Counted from the stretch's first letter, positions 12,001 through 24,800 are shown. The stretch: 64,000 nt of DNA from Elysia chlorotica (GCA_003991915.1 RQTK01000212.1:547425-611424), one strand, 5' to 3'. Notes: generated from the letters alone by a model not told the origin. Numbers and translations are program-made.

Positions 12001-15000
12001 TGTGTTTGCTTATGTTGCCGATGTCACAACCGAGGAGGAGAGAAGTTCTGCATATGGATTGGTAAGATATTCTAGGCACTGATCTTACATTTTAGTAATT
12101 TACTTCTAATTTTTTGTTAAATGTTATTAGAATGTCTCTATAAGCCTGAAAAGGCCACTCTAGCTACATATAGTAACCTGCTTGTAATTATTAAAAAATT
12201 CATTCTACGTTTCCTTTGAAGTGCATGTTAAAATTAGAGACTGGTGCTTCAAACATTAATACATTATCTGTATTAATTTTAGAGTGCTGGAATTGCTTTT
12301 AATAGACTCAAAAAGGCAGATCTGAGCTTTTATTTAGATATTACACTAGGATCATTCGATGGCAACTTAAATATATGTAATTCTGAATCACAAGTTGCTT
12401 TTGGTGATCAGATGTTCACTGTTGAGTTTTGTCCCCTTCTATAGGCTTCGGCCACATTTGCTGCCAGTCTGGTGACGAGTCCAGCGATCGGAGCTTTCCT
12501 GCAGGACATGTACAGCGAGACGGTTGTCATCTGGTTGGCTGCGGCCATCGCCATCTTGGACCTTCTCTTCATCCTGGTGGCTGTTCCTGAGTCGTTGCCT
12601 GAGAAGCTTCGTCCGGCCAGCTGGGGCTCACAGATCTCCTGGGAGAAGGCGGATCCCTTCGGGGTGGGTGTGACCAGCTAGGATACCCTAAATACATATG
12701 TGCTCTCATATAAGCATTTGGATGTCTTCTAGCATGCAAGTAGTAGAAATTATGTGCTATGCCAATATAAAGTCACGATGAGCATTGAGTGGGTTGAATT
12801 GTTTTAACGTTCAACGTCATTACTTTATAGGTTTACTTACGATAAGCGTAATGAGCTATGGCTCTCAGGTGTGTTAGGAGAGAGTGGGTCATTTTCTGAT
12901 TGTTGCAACCATATCAAGTTTCTTCTGAAGATTTATGTGCTCTGACGTAAGCCTGTTTTTGTGTATTTAGCACGCTAAGTGAAAATATTTTGCCATATAA
13001 TTGTGGATGTCATTGTGAAGAAGAAAATGATTCTGATTATCTAAAACTGCATTCAGAAACAGTAATAAAGCAATTTTCCAAATTTGTATTTTGTAATTTG
13101 ATAGGCGTCAAATATTTGTTTCAAAGAAATCCTTTGTTCTATTCTTTTAAAGATAAAACCTAAAGAGGAGCACTATTTTTATTTTAACAATAAGTCTCAC
13201 CACTCTATAATGTGGTTCCCTGTCCCTCCACAGGCCCTGAAGAAGGTCGGGCAGGACCTGCTCATCTTGCTGCTCTGTGTGACCGTGTTTCTGTCCTACT
13301 TGCCAGAGGCAGGCGAATATTCTTCTATATTTGTATATCTGAGATTGGTGAGTGCAAGTGTATATTGATGAGAACTATTTGTACTTATCATGCATCCTAC
13401 AGGGTTGATCAAATATTAAATTTAAAGCAGATTTTGGTGGCGGGAACATTTCTGCTCATTCCTCAAAATTCCCCTCTCATACAGAATTGTAAAAAAATCC
13501 CTCTCACAGTTTTTTTTATACAGTGCTGATTCTGTTTTTGTTTTTTTTTAATTTATTTTTAAATCTGGAGATGTTTTTTTTAAATTATTATTCATTGTGA
13601 AATGCCAGGTTTTTTTCTCATCACTGATGTGTATTATTATTATTAAATTTTTGTTTTTTTGTCTTTTTCATTTTTTGTTCGTTTCATTTTTTCCCCCTTT
13701 TGCTGTTTTTTATTAAGTTTTTTTAAACTCAACAGCGACTTGCTGGGCTCTGTACTGTAGTTTCCTTATCAATCACATGAACAAACTTTGGAACCAATCA
13801 ATTTAGCCACAGTATCCACAAACTATCTGTAGTTGGGCATGTATAGGAAATGCCCATCCAGTACAACTGATCAGCATGCATAGTGAAATTACAAGCCTTC
13901 AGTAGAATGTATCGATAACAGGTATTATTGCTTCCTATCCGCCATGACTAGTGTCCCATTCCCATATATACCTGATAGTCTGATTGAAAAAAATAGAAAT
14001 AAAGAGCAGTATTTTTGAAAGTTTATTTCTTAATTAGTTGATAGTTATCAAACTTTCTTCTATATCTTAATTTGGGAACCGCTATATTTAGCTCTGAACT
14101 AGTTCCAGATCGATCCCAGTAACTTCGTTATTATATATACCTGATAGTCTGATTGAAAAAAATAGAAATGAAGAGCAGTATTTTTGAAAGTTTATTTCTT
14201 ATTTATTTGATTGTTGTTAATTTGTTCTTTATAAGTTTTTTTTATGGTTCTTTTTTTCTTCTCTTTATCATGAATATATTAGTATTGTTTTGTTTACTTT
14301 TTGTTTTGCATGTGTCACTCATCTTTTATGAGTGTTATTTCACAATTGATCAGTGTCATAATTTTGAGCCTAAGTTTTACAGTTTTTGAAATGATAATGC
14401 TCGTGTTGCTAACGCAATAAATATATGTGTTTTTTTTCCTCTTTGTCTCTTTCACAGATGATGGGCTTCTCCAAAGAAGAGGTTGCATCATACATAGCAG
14501 TCGTTGGTGTTTTATCTGTGTTAGCTCAAGTAGGTCAACACTCGCACTTCTTTTATGGTTTTAGATACTTAGGTATAAGCTGTAAAAATATATCAGAAAT
14601 ATATATGACAGGGGAGTTAATACAAATCTCAAATGCATTGTAAAAGCTGCATAAGACAACAGCTAATGCAACCGTAGATAGGAAAATATTTTGGATTTTA
14701 TTTCGAGGCAGCGACTGGGAGTTGATCTTTTGGTTTTAACATCTATGGTGTCTGGTTAGGGTTTAATAGGGTTGGGGGTAGGGGTAGAACTTCGGCTTTT
14801 GATGCAAAAGATCAATGTTCGAGCTGGTTGGGTTGGTGATTTTTAGATAATGGTCACCACAGTTATATATATACATGTATGACATATATGTAATTTTTTT
14901 TTTACATCTTATTTCAGACTTTGATTTTAGCCTTGTTAATGAAGTATATAGGTCACAAGCAGACCATCATGTTTGGTCTGGTCTTTGAAATTGTCCAGCT

Positions 15001-18000
15001 TACGTGCTATGGATTTGCATCAGAGCACTGGTGAGTCAAGTCAATTTCTGTCTTTTACACATGAGAGAGTCCGTTGAGTTTCCATCTTTTATACGTATAG
15101 TGAGAGAAAAAAATGCTCTATTTCTCTTCTCAAACTCAACTAGATTTTTTTCTATCTCAAACTAAGATCGCAATCTGGAGTTTCGAAGTCTTGGCGAATC
15201 AAGAAGCATCTGTTGAACATCTCTTTCAAAATTTTAAAACCTAGAATATAATCCTTTATCATGTGGCTTTTTTCCTAATTTTTTGTCTTATTTTTATTTT
15301 TTCATTTTTAGAGACACCTCTTTTACAAAGACAATTAATTATAAAATGTAAATTATATATAAATATATAATTTTTATGCATATCTTAAGCTATAAACAAT
15401 AATACTTATATATACATTGTCTAGCCTGAAGAAGAAAACCAGACTGAAGACTGTTGTATGAACGATGCTGTTTTGTTTCCCCAGGATAATCTGGATGGCT
15501 GGTGGAATGGCGGCCATGTCAAGTATAGCCTACCCGTCAATCAGCTCGTTTGTGTCTGCGCACGCAAGTGCTGATCAACAGGGTAGGATAACAAGGTCTA
15601 TGATGGGAGTTCTAGCTATATTGAATGATATATCTTGCCAAGTTTTGCATATCTTTACCCAGTCAAGAGTTGTCAATTTCCTCTCAGCTCTTAAGTCTTT
15701 ACGTAGCAACCCCTTATGAAATTAGAAATGTGCAAATCTTTGATAAGCATAAAATTTCAGAACAATAAAGGTAGACAAACATGATAGAAGCTAAGTCATA
15801 CATAGCTATTCCTTAGTATGTAAAGGTGGAAGAAATTGTTACTTAACTTACAAGGATAATTATCTATTTTGTAAAATAATTGTATTATGAATAGGTCAGT
15901 ATTTAGCTTTTCTGGTGGTGCTGTATAAAGGCATGTAAGGGTTTCAATCTCTATCCATGCTTTTTGAATTTCTTTTTCCAAACACACTTGGATTGTCTCA
16001 ATCCAAATAAACTCTGAAGTCTTGATCTAGTCAGAATTTCTAAATCTTTGTACACGTATACTGTAAAGCTTAAACTGGTACAATCTATTAAAGTCTTTAT
16101 TCAGTTAGCATTCACATGTTGATTTTTTTAAAGCCTGCATTTTCACAATATTGATTCTGATAGCTTTTAATTCTCAAGTTATTTTTTCATTAGTGTGCCA
16201 GAGCCCTTCTGTCTAGTTACCTCTACAGTAAAGCTTTGCAGCCTTATTACATTTGGCTTTGTGAAAATAACAAAGCAGAAATGTAAAATTTAAAAAAAGG
16301 CAATGGGGATATGGACTACATATTCAAATTTGCACAAATTTACACAAATTTGTTCTGAAAAATGGATAGATATATCCTAAATTAAAATATATTAATTTGG
16401 GGAAAAAACAACACACTTGGACTGAATCTTGCAATATGGGATTTATTATCTTTGAAGAAAACTAGAAAAATTTGATTTAAAAAAAGCAACTCGTTTAACA
16501 AAATACTGAACTCTGTCAACAGGTGTGGCTCAAGGTGTGGTCACCGGCATCCGAGGCCTTTGTAACGGTTTGGGTCCTGCCCTGTTTGGCTTTGTCTTCT
16601 ACTTGTTCAACGTAGACCTGAACGAAAATGATAGAGACAAGCCAAGTCCCGTGTCAGACAAGTCACAAGATAACAACTCCCACTTGCCTCATCACAATGC
16701 CATTGAAGTAAGCTTTGCTAGATATATCATGATCTTTGGTAAAATAATGAATGTTACCGTGGAACCAGACGTTTATCTAATGCAGATTCCATTGTATTAA
16801 ATCAGTGAATCTCTAGGGAAGCTATTATAGCCATTTTTGTTTACACAGCCGTCGTATTGCAGCGATTGAATCAGCTCAAGTAATACTTCAGAATAGAAAA
16901 GTTAAGTCAACTCTACCTAAATTGATATTCAAAATTAATCCATGTGAAAACATCAAATTGTATGCCCTTTTTATACGATTGTAGTAAGATTTTTTGAAAG
17001 GAGGAACAAGGAAAGAATGAAAAATTTCTAAAGAAGCATCAATTAATACAAGATGAAAAATAAGGATACATGCACTTCAGGGGGCTTGATTGATCATATG
17101 AAATTTGAAGAAAGGATACTAGCCAGTAATTACTGTTAAATTTGTAATCTATGCAATGCTTCATGACTTTAACTTTGCTGGTAACAATTGTGAAAAATAA
17201 TTATGTCGCTTTTGATGATTTCATTGCTTGTTATTGTGCATTTCTTTTTCTGAGCTTATGGCTGGATTTTATTTTAAATTTAAGATTTTCTATTGTTTTC
17301 CAATTCTTTTTCTTAATTTTCTTCTATTATGAAAAAAAAAATCAAAATATAAAAAATAACCATAGTTTTATGGGGAAAAAAAACTAGACCTGATGTGCAT
17401 AAAAGCTACCAAAGGCATTTCTGCAAGAAACATTGTGATAAGTTGGATCTTTATCCTTCACAACAGTACTAAGAAACCAATTACCACCCTATTTTCACAG
17501 AGTGTTGTGCCAGGTCCTCCATTTGCGTTTGGGGCAGTGCTTGTGATTATGGCGCTGTTGGTTGCGGCATTCATGCCAGAAAACCCACACAACGCGGCTG
17601 CCAAAAAGCAGAAAGCTCTCACGTCACAGTTTGAGCTACAGGAGGAAGGGACAGGTGAGCATCGCATGATCAGCCTTAACCTAATTTGACCACAGAAAGG
17701 GAAGCTCTCTGCTTGTTTAACGCCTTCTAGGTCTAAAAAAAAGTCCTTTAAAGCTACGGGACCATCAGAGTACTGGGGATTTAGTTCCACATTATACTGG
17801 TACAGACCCAACCAGCAGTGCTTATGAAAAAAAAATGCTGCAGCCAAAGGGGGCTTGAATCAAGGTCCAAGTCCTATACCTGAACGCTTTTTGTCTGAAT
17901 CTCAAAGTGTATTAAAGGAAAATTGAACCACAGAAAGGGAAGCTCTCTGCTTGTTTTAAGTTTTTATCTGTTTGCAAATAATTTTTTTACTAGCAATATT

Positions 18001-18158
18001 AGAGAGACAAGCTAGAATCATATGGCCAATTGTCCAAACATGATCTTTGTTATTTACCCTTATGAGGAAAAAAAAATTGATATTTGTATGTACAATTTTC
18101 AGGTGGAAAGAAACATGAGATTGAACCGCTGATCACAGATGGCGATGTGGAGTTGTAG
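9075..18158 (+). CDS. MFSD14: MFSD14 (HIAT1-like) major facilitator superfamily transporter, 12 coding exons, N-terminal exon not found
   Basis: Orphan 12-TM major facilitator of the MFSD14A/B family, thought to act in Golgi/ER or endosomal membranes; substrate unknown. Coding exons: 9075-9167, 10013-10075, 11414-11541, 11947-12061, 12445-12663, 13234-13347, 14458-14529, 14918-15030, 15485-15582, 16523-16707, 17501-17654, 18103-18158 (stop TAG). All introns are GT-AG and reading phases join without a break, giving 469 visible residues. Hallmarks are YHALIIIFLEFFAWGLLT in TM1, GALSDVWGRK in the TM2-3 loop (residues 64-73), PESLPEK before the central loop, KKVGQD after it, ADQQG, and GIRGLCNGLGPAL in TM10. 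The family is usually about 490 residues, so roughly 30 N-terminal residues are missing. The C-terminus has EIEPLI, an acidic dileucine-like sorting motif (inference). Residue-level similarity to vertebrate MFSD14A is high throughout. The vertebrate A/B split cannot be assigned. Confidence 0.95.
10493..10600 (+). repeat. SINE head fragment in MFSD14 intron
   Basis: The tRNA-like head has GGGTAGCTAAGTGGATTGCA as A-box region and CATGGTTTGAATCTCTG as B-box region. A poly-G run lies between the boxes. The body is truncated. It lies in the intron between exons 10013-10075 and 11414-11541. Confidence 0.55.
10922..11365. mobile_element. MITE-like element 1 (terminal inverted repeats ~28 bp)
   Basis: The left end reads TGAAGCAACCAGGATGAATC. 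The right end, reverse complemented, reads TGAGGAAACCAGGGTGAACC, so the ends form an imperfect inverted repeat of about 28 bp. The same termini bound a 270-bp element at 22,350-22,619. Internal sequence near the right end (AGAGGGCCCTAGCTCA) matches that element in inverted orientation. It encodes no protein. It sits in an MFSD14 intron and is enlarged by an internal 138-bp tandem duplication. No clear target-site duplication was seen. Confidence 0.65.
10957..11251. repeat. 138-bp tandem duplication inside MITE-like element 1
   Basis: The segment containing GCATCTTAAGAAGAATC starts at 10,981 and again at 11,119, an offset of 138 bases. The copies are essentially identical. A partial third copy (ATTTCTAGAACCACAGATAA) ends near 11,251. 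Confidence 0.85.
13963..14205. repeat. direct repeat, ~68 bp, offset 169 bp, in MFSD14 intron
   Basis: A segment beginning CCTGATAGTCTGATTG occurs at 13,971 and again at 14,140. Similarity extends about 68 bases, to TTTATTTCTTA. The intervening sequence is unrelated. It lies in the intron upstream of exon 14458-14529. Confidence 0.8.
14767..14850 (+). repeat. SINE head fragment in MFSD14 intron
   Basis: The tRNA-like head has GGGGTAGAACTTCGGC and GATCAATGTTCGAGC (B-box-like), followed by GGTTGGGTTGGTG, which begins the shared SINE body. It is truncated after about 80 bases. Confidence 0.6.
17691..17922 (-). repeat. SINE copy in last MFSD14 intron, flanked by long direct repeats
   Basis: Read on the minus strand, a degraded tRNA-like head (B-box-like TTGATTCAAGCCCCC) is followed by the body CTGGTTGGGTCTGTACCAG and a tail containing GGCGTTAAAC. 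A direct repeat of about 33 bp (CACAGAAAGGGAAGCTCTCT core) occurs at 17,685-17,717 and again at 17,923-17,956. That repeat is either a target-site duplication or a partial SINE-end duplication. Confidence 0.65.
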
Positions 18159-21100
18159 TTTATGCCTGGACTTTATATATATATAGAATGGTACAACAGA
18201 CATTTCCAGAACGTGTGCAAGAAAGTGAGAGCAGGGAGTTAGCTGTGAGAAAGTCTTCTGGAGTACAACATGGGAGCATTTCACTATTGGATGGATATAT
18301 AATTTAAACACCCATTCAATTAACTAGTCATCAAGGATTCAGCTGCCAAGATTCATTAATCATTGCTGATACCTGGAACTGGAAGATAAATTCATATTCC
18401 AGGATTATACCTCAAGACGTTTCAGATATGCACACAGAGTGCCGCCATTTCAGCTCTTTGTAAAGCAACATATAGAACGAGTATTGGTTGGCTGGTAATA
18501 CTAATCAGGAAGATCCGATAAAAAAGTGATTTTGTAATTGTTCATCTATGTTGATATTTATTCCATAAGATTCAGGAAGTTCTTGTTAGTTGTTTTTTTT
18601 TTCCTCTTAAAATGCTTAGAAAAGGGTTTTAAGATTACTTTTGCATGTACTTATGTACAAGTGTATTTGTTTTTTTGCTTGAGCCACCCATTCATGTGTG
18701 TTTGTGTCACATCTAATGCAAAATGATTCCTACTCTGCAAATGATGCTTTCGGTGTAAGTTTCTCCAACAATGCAACACATATTGGCTTATAGTGTATGG
18801 CTAAGGCTAATGTAGTTTAGCCTAAACCTCGTAAGACATTTGAAAACGAAAATATTTCTAAATATGTCAACACTAGTACTACACTTCTAAGTTGGACTTT
18901 GAATGGTATCTGTCAAGAATGAGTATTTAATTGTGTTTAATTTTCCAGTGCGTCTTCCTGCGGTTAACAGATCAAACTGTAATGATCATACAGTTCCACA
19001 AGATTGTGGGGCTTCAATCCAACGATCACGTTTTATGCATAGTTTAGTCTAAGCTGTGCTTAGGGTCTCTGTGATTGACTTTGGCATGCAATGATACTAA
19101 TATCCATATGTCTCTGACAAAAAAATATAAATTATTTTAAAACAAAATGATATTCCTCGACAAACAGTTTAGAGATCAAAAATTGAAATAGCTAGTCATG
19201 GCCACATGAGGATAATTTTGCTGATCCGATCATTCATTGGTGATGCTCTTTAGGATACGTTTGCAATAATTTAGATTGTAGCTTTTAAAAAATTTTTTTT
19301 AGATATCTTTCGTTCCATTGTAAATTTTTGATATAACTAGAAATACTTTGAGTTGTAAGAATGTAGACAGAGTGGGAAAAAGTAATATGCTGCATGTGAT
19401 GAGAAATGATAAACTTCGGCAAAAGCAATCTCACCATCATCTTACCAAGTTACTGCTTCTCCTGGAGCATTAAATCCTAATATATATCAGCAATAAGTGC
19501 AGAGTTAACTTGTCTCTGTGCTTATCGAATTTTGAATCTAATGCTTGTCAGTGTTTTCAAACAGGGTCAAAGATTAACAGAACAGGTGGTAAGGTGGATC
19601 TGCACTTATTTACCAGTTTGATCTCTCGGCTGTCTCTTGGGCTGTATGTCTTTCTTGCATGCACTTTGGTAGAACCCCAGGTTTGATGGCCTTAAGTGTA
19701 AATCACCTTTTGAGAAATAGGTAGGTAACCAGGCAGTTAATCTGTTTTTATCATTGCCCGTCAACTTTGAATCAATCCAAAAATATCCTAACAGACAAGA
19801 CAGATTTCAAGCGTTATTGTTTATAAAATCTGTACTGTTAGTAAAAATGGTAACTGGTTTCAGGCTGTAAGGAACCAAGGATTTTTCATTTCTCAAACCT
19901 GTTACATTTCAGCACTGATTATCAAAGAGAACGTGATACTACCAATCAAACAGGTTTACCGGTGGACTTGCTTTAATATAAGATAATCATCTGGAAATTT
20001 TTTTTTTTTTTTTACAGCAACTGCTATTTGGAAAAAAATTGAGCTTTCTGCAAAGAAAAGTTTTAAAAGTTTTGCTGAAACCAAAATAAAACTGTTTAGT
20101 GTGTGCTCACATAATTATGTATTTGAACTTTTCCTCCTGTTCTTATTAGTTTGTTTACTTAAGGAGTTATAAAGACTTTCATAGAAAGGTCAATATATTC
20201 ATTAATAATATTATGTTTTGAATGTGACACCACCAACTTGTATTTCTCTTGTTTTCATAATGTTTTTCCCAACATGTTTAAGCTCCACTAGTGAAACATG
20301 TGTCAAATATGTGAAACGTAAAGTTTTTTCTGTTTTTGGTCCAATGCTGCTTGCTAGGATAAGTGGATGTTTTCATCTCACTCAAGGTCTGACGACAAAA
20401 CAAACACATTGATCTGTGCTGAATTGTCAACATGCCTTAAACTCTGTCAGGTGCACATGGTCACTTTTTTGATTTGCAAAATAATCCCAAATGCTTTGTT
20501 GGACATTGGCTTGCCTCAATAATGATATTGGAAAACTTTCGGTTGTAAATGAATGAAGCACATTTTCTTTAAAACTCTGAAATGCTCAATGTGTCTTACA
20601 GCTTTTATGCCATATTGTATGGTTGTTATTGATTTTCAATGGAGAGAAGTAAATGTTTCTTTTTCTTTATGATGATAGATATCCTATAAGCACTTACCTT
20701 TATCTTGATGGTTTCAACACTTTCAATTTTTTATAAATCTAGTTACTGTACAATTTTTCGCCCCTTATTGCAACCCTCTTTGAAGGAACATTTTGTTTTT
20801 CAAGAAAATGAAATTTTTTATCCCTTCTTTTTTTTTTATTCTTTGAAAAAGACAAAAGAATAATTTTGGTTATCGTGAAAGCAGTCTTGCACATCTCCGT
20901 CTTGTTCCTACTAAACTAACATTTTATGCGTAGCTGATATCTCAGCTGCTCTTGTTGAATGCAACAAACATAGTGTCATACACTTGTGACCATGCCATGG
21001 CGCCTAAGGCAGTTCGCATGTCTTGGGCTTATGTCGGCCAAACTGGTTGCAGGCGCTCCATTTTGTGATAAATTTTTCGTATTTTTTAATATTTTGGGTT

Positions 21101-21350
21101 TGCAAAGTGAGTGAGGTAGATGTGTGTGAATTGATGCAGTTCAAGGACACTTGGCGGTTTTTAGTGCTGCTGTGAGTGAAGAGAAAGAGTGAATGTTTCA
21201 GTGCATGGTGTTGTAGGGTCTTGTTTAATCAAGTGGATAAAGTACACTCCAGTGATGTTTACAATGGCTTTAAATTTAAAAATAACCAGTTTTTGTTGTG
21301 AGAAGTTACGCATTTGAATTTTGTTTTGTTTCTCTTGACTGAATAAACTG
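18159..21350 (+). other. probable long 3' UTR and flank of MFSD14
   Basis: About 3.2 kb after the stop codon with no recognisable exon. Candidate AATAAA signals lie at 20,085-20,090 and 21,342-21,347. Which one, if either, is used cannot be told from sequence. Many T-rich tracts are present. Confidence 0.4.
21342..21347 (+). promoter_or_regulatory. candidate polyadenylation signal (MFSD14)
   Basis: AATAAA in the context TGAATAAACTGCATGG, about 3.2 kb after the MFSD14 stop. A nearer alternative lies at 20,085-20,090. The assignment rests on position only. Confidence 0.3.
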
Positions 21351-22349
21351 CATGGAATCATGAAAAGGTTTATGATTAACTTTGTATAACTTTACACTAT
21401 ACCTCTGTGGTTTCTAACAGAGGAAAAAAGATATGAGCTGTTGAGATCATTAATCCTTTGGTGAACAATTACAGGATGAACACTTCAACTATAGCGGATA
21501 AACTATCATCAACTAGTGAGTCACCTGTATAGCCTGATAGTGAAATGAAGAGAATGGGCAATCTGCATTTATTTTCAGTGTTGGATGAATGACCACTTAA
21601 AGGTACATGCAGTCCTATACAAAAGCTTAATTGTACCCTGAACGTTCATGCCTTCTAATTTATTTTATCAAGTACAAATCTGTCAACTGGTTGAGATGTT
21701 AGACTTCATAAGCTTGAATCCATAGTGTGGATTTTAATAATGATCAACCAGGTCTTATTACTTGTTAGTTTTAATCAAGCTTCTAGTTTTACTGACATTC
21801 ATTTGTGACCCCAGGTGTGTTCTATAAATTCTGGGACCAAGTCATGATTGTGAAGAGTCCAGTTCTCCATAATAGATCTCGGGCAGGAACGTAGGCCTGG
21901 GCACAGATGAGTGCCTCTATTAAAGTTTTGAAAAGATGGCTGACATTTGGGAGCTTCTGTTGTTTTTTTTTTTGACAAATCTGAAATTCAATGGGAAGTA
22001 TGCAGTCCCAGTACTTCAGGCATGGTGTTCCTCTTTGTTAGTGACAATAGATCTATCCTCAAGGGGAAAAACAATGGACAGCATTTACTATAGTATGAGC
22101 CACTTTAACGTCTTAATCTACTCTACAGCCTGTTGTAAGTATTATTTGATATTTTATTTGTATTATATTCTTTTGTCTTTGTTTCTTTTTTCATCTCAAA
22201 TAGCACTACAATGATTTTCAATATTTGGAACATTCTTTCTTTCCACATAATTCACACATTTTTATTCTATTTGGTTTTTGATGCTGCCTACCTTATGCCT
22301 TACCTGTATGTCTGCTTCATGACTGTTCCCCCAGACCATGATATATATA

Positions 22350-22619
22350 TGAGGCAACCAAGGTGAATCAGGCACAAGTCGCTAATAGTTATAGTATACA
22401 GCTTTTGAGCTTGAGCCCTCTGACCGCTATAGAATACTAAAGTATATTTTTACCTTTTCCATTTTCAAAAATGATTAGAATATTTCTAGTTCTAGAAATA
22501 ATCAAGTTTTAATTTTGTTCAACCTCTAAAATGCATGAAATTGTAATGCTTTTAAACACACTCTGAATAACCCCAAATGTCAAATTTTCGACTTGTGCCT
22601 GATTCGCCTGGGTACCTCA
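22350..22619. mobile_element. MITE-like element 2 (270 bp, terminal inverted repeats)
   Basis: Left end TGAGGCAACCAAGGTGAATC; right end, reverse complemented, TGAGGTACCCAGGCGAATC. Both continue into AGGCACAAGTCG, so the inverted repeat is about 32 bp. It is flanked on both sides by TATAT sequence, consistent with insertion into a TA-rich target. It is non-coding. The internal sequence is homologous, in inverted orientation, to the element at 10,922-11,365. Confidence 0.75.
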
Positions 22620-22798
22620 TATATTTATTACGATAAACATGAGCACTTATGATTTATATCTTATCACTTGTTTTTATTGGTTTAAATTTAGATGAGGATT
22701 TCATCTTTAATCTAGTTGTAATTGATTCAATCTTTAGTCTTTAATGTGAGCCATTTACATTTTGCTGACAAATCAATAAAGTTTTATGATGATGATGA

Positions 22799-22972
<174 letters not shown>

Positions 22973-24128
22973 GATATTTGTGCCTGTAACTGAAAGCGTT
23001 TATGATGTGTATATGCATGTGTGTGTGTTTTAATCAAGCATGATGGGTCTTTGGTGATGGTGTGTTTTTTAACGTTTCATTCTTTCTCAGTTCTAAATTT
23101 CTTTTGTCTTTTTTTATTCTTTTTCTTCCTAATAACTGAAGAGAATCAGTCTTTGTGTTCAAGTTCCTCACCGCATTTCCTTCTATATTACCTGCTATCC
23201 CGCTCTTTTTGTCATTATTTATTATTATTATAATAGTTTTGTTTATATTTAGGTACTTAATTCTTGTATGAAAAATAGTCTTACCAATGCCAAATAGTTG
23301 AAGCCCCCTGCAGTAAAAAGAGTGACTGGGGCATTTCAAAATGGTGACCTCTTGTGTTTATTTTAGTCTAGAGGTATGAATTAAAGTTTACTTTGGGTTA
23401 TACCGTATTGCTCTGAGTTAACATCCTTGTCACAGGACAGGACTTGAGAGATGTCTGAGATGAAAGTTGAGCAACAAGGGGTAAGATTTGTGTTTTTTAA
23501 CTTCATCTATAATTATCAAATTGACACTCTCCTCTCTAAGTTTAGGTTGAAAATTCCATACCTCTTGGTGAAAGATTTGGGGTTTGAGGGCGGAAGGAAT
23601 GCAATTTTTGTGGATGGTGACTAACATACACACAGGGAGATAGAATAGCAGGGATGGTTCAGAGACAAAACTATTCTGTCTACAAAGATAATACTGAACA
23701 TCTTCTGATGGAAAGGACAAACCCATCACCAGAGCAATGTCTCCGATCGTAAGTCCATATCACCTTTTGACTTTAAGCCAGCGATTCTCCAAGGCGTCGC
23801 AAACAAAGCGAATGATAACATGCAGGTGAACAAGAAACCTTGTGAGGCCTTGGAGGCAAGAATAAGTGTACTTTTATTTATTTGATATTTGTGCCTGTAA
23901 CTGAAAGCGTTTATGATGTGTATATGCATGTGTGTGTGTTTTAATCAAGCATGATGGGTCTTTGGTGATGGTGTGTTTTTTAACGTTTCATTCTTTCTCA
24001 GTTCTAAATTTCTTTTGTCTTTTTTTATTCTTTTTCTTCCTAATAACTGAAGAGAATCAGTCTTTGTGTTCAAGTTCCTCACCGCATTTCCTTCTATATT
24101 ACCTGCTATCCCGCTCTTTTTGTCATTA

Positions 24129-24136
<8 letters not shown>
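22973..24136. repeat. ~250-bp direct duplication flanked by TTA arrays
   Basis: Copy 1 at 22,973-23,225 and copy 2 at 23,884-24,136 are offset by 911 bases and look nearly identical. Both start GATATTTGTGCCTGTAACTG and end GTCATTATTT. About 650 bases of unique sequence separate them. Copy 1 is preceded by a TTA array and copy 2 is followed by one, which suggests recombination or slippage at the arrays. Confidence 0.85.
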
Positions 24137-24195
<59 letters not shown>

Positions 24196-24196
24196 T
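24127..24196. repeat. (TTA)n microsatellite, ~70 bp
   Basis: TTA triplet array at the right edge of the second copy of the 250-bp duplication. It ends in TTACTAGATGG. Confidence 0.95.
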
Positions 24197-24554
24197 AGAT
24201 GGATCACCAAGCAATTCCAACCCAAGGATGCTTCAGTTGCTCTTGTTATTGTATTTTGATGCTGTTGTGGTCTTTTGTTTACTGTTTTTGTCCTTTGTTG
24301 GAAAATTTTAATCGTAATTTCAGAGTTATTGATTTCAAAACTCCTGGTACCCAGGGAAATGAACCTCGCTTAGTTACACCTGTTGGAAATGTCATCGCTG
24401 CGAGCAGAGTTAATCATTATATTTTTTTCTTATCTTAGATCACACATAATTTCTGACAGATGGGCAGCTGAAAAGAAGTGGTAAGACAGTTGTCGTATAG
24501 GTGAATTAGTGAATTGGTTTGATAGCGTTCAACGTTAGCAGCAAAGCTATTATG

Positions 24555-24665
24555 TCGACGGGTCACAAGACTAACGTCTGCTAATTGTACACAGACAATG
24601 CAGGAATACCAGGAATCCTGACACAGCCGGTTACGTTAGACTGACACCGTCCCAACAAGGAGAGG
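24555..24665 (-). repeat. SINE body fragment
   Basis: GGTCACAAGACTAACGTCTG, GACACAGCCGGTTACGTTAG and CTGACACCGTCCCAAC are body motifs shared with the copies at 30.3, 38.7 and 55.5 kb, in the same orientation. The tRNA-like head is missing. Confidence 0.65.
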
Positions 24666-24699
24666 ACAGAAGCGGATTGTCGTAGCATTGAAAAGCCCT

Positions 24700-24800
24700 G
24701 GGCGCAGACCTTAGCCAGCAGGTAGGGAGGGCAGTTTCGAATCGAAAGGTCGCGGGTTCGATCACAACCAAGGCAGCTGTGTTTGTTCACGACTGGTTAA
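24700..24800 (+). repeat. tRNA-like head fragment
   Basis: Contains GGTCGCGGGTTCGATCAC, close to a pol III B box, with a weak A-box region upstream (CAGGTAGGGAGGGCAG). It is more likely a SINE head than a functional tRNA gene, because no cloverleaf of normal arm lengths can be drawn by eye. Confidence 0.4.

Noticed and set aside
24700..24800. Possible tRNA gene
   Set aside because: A good B box is present, but no consistent acceptor, D and anticodon arms could be drawn. Treated as a SINE head.
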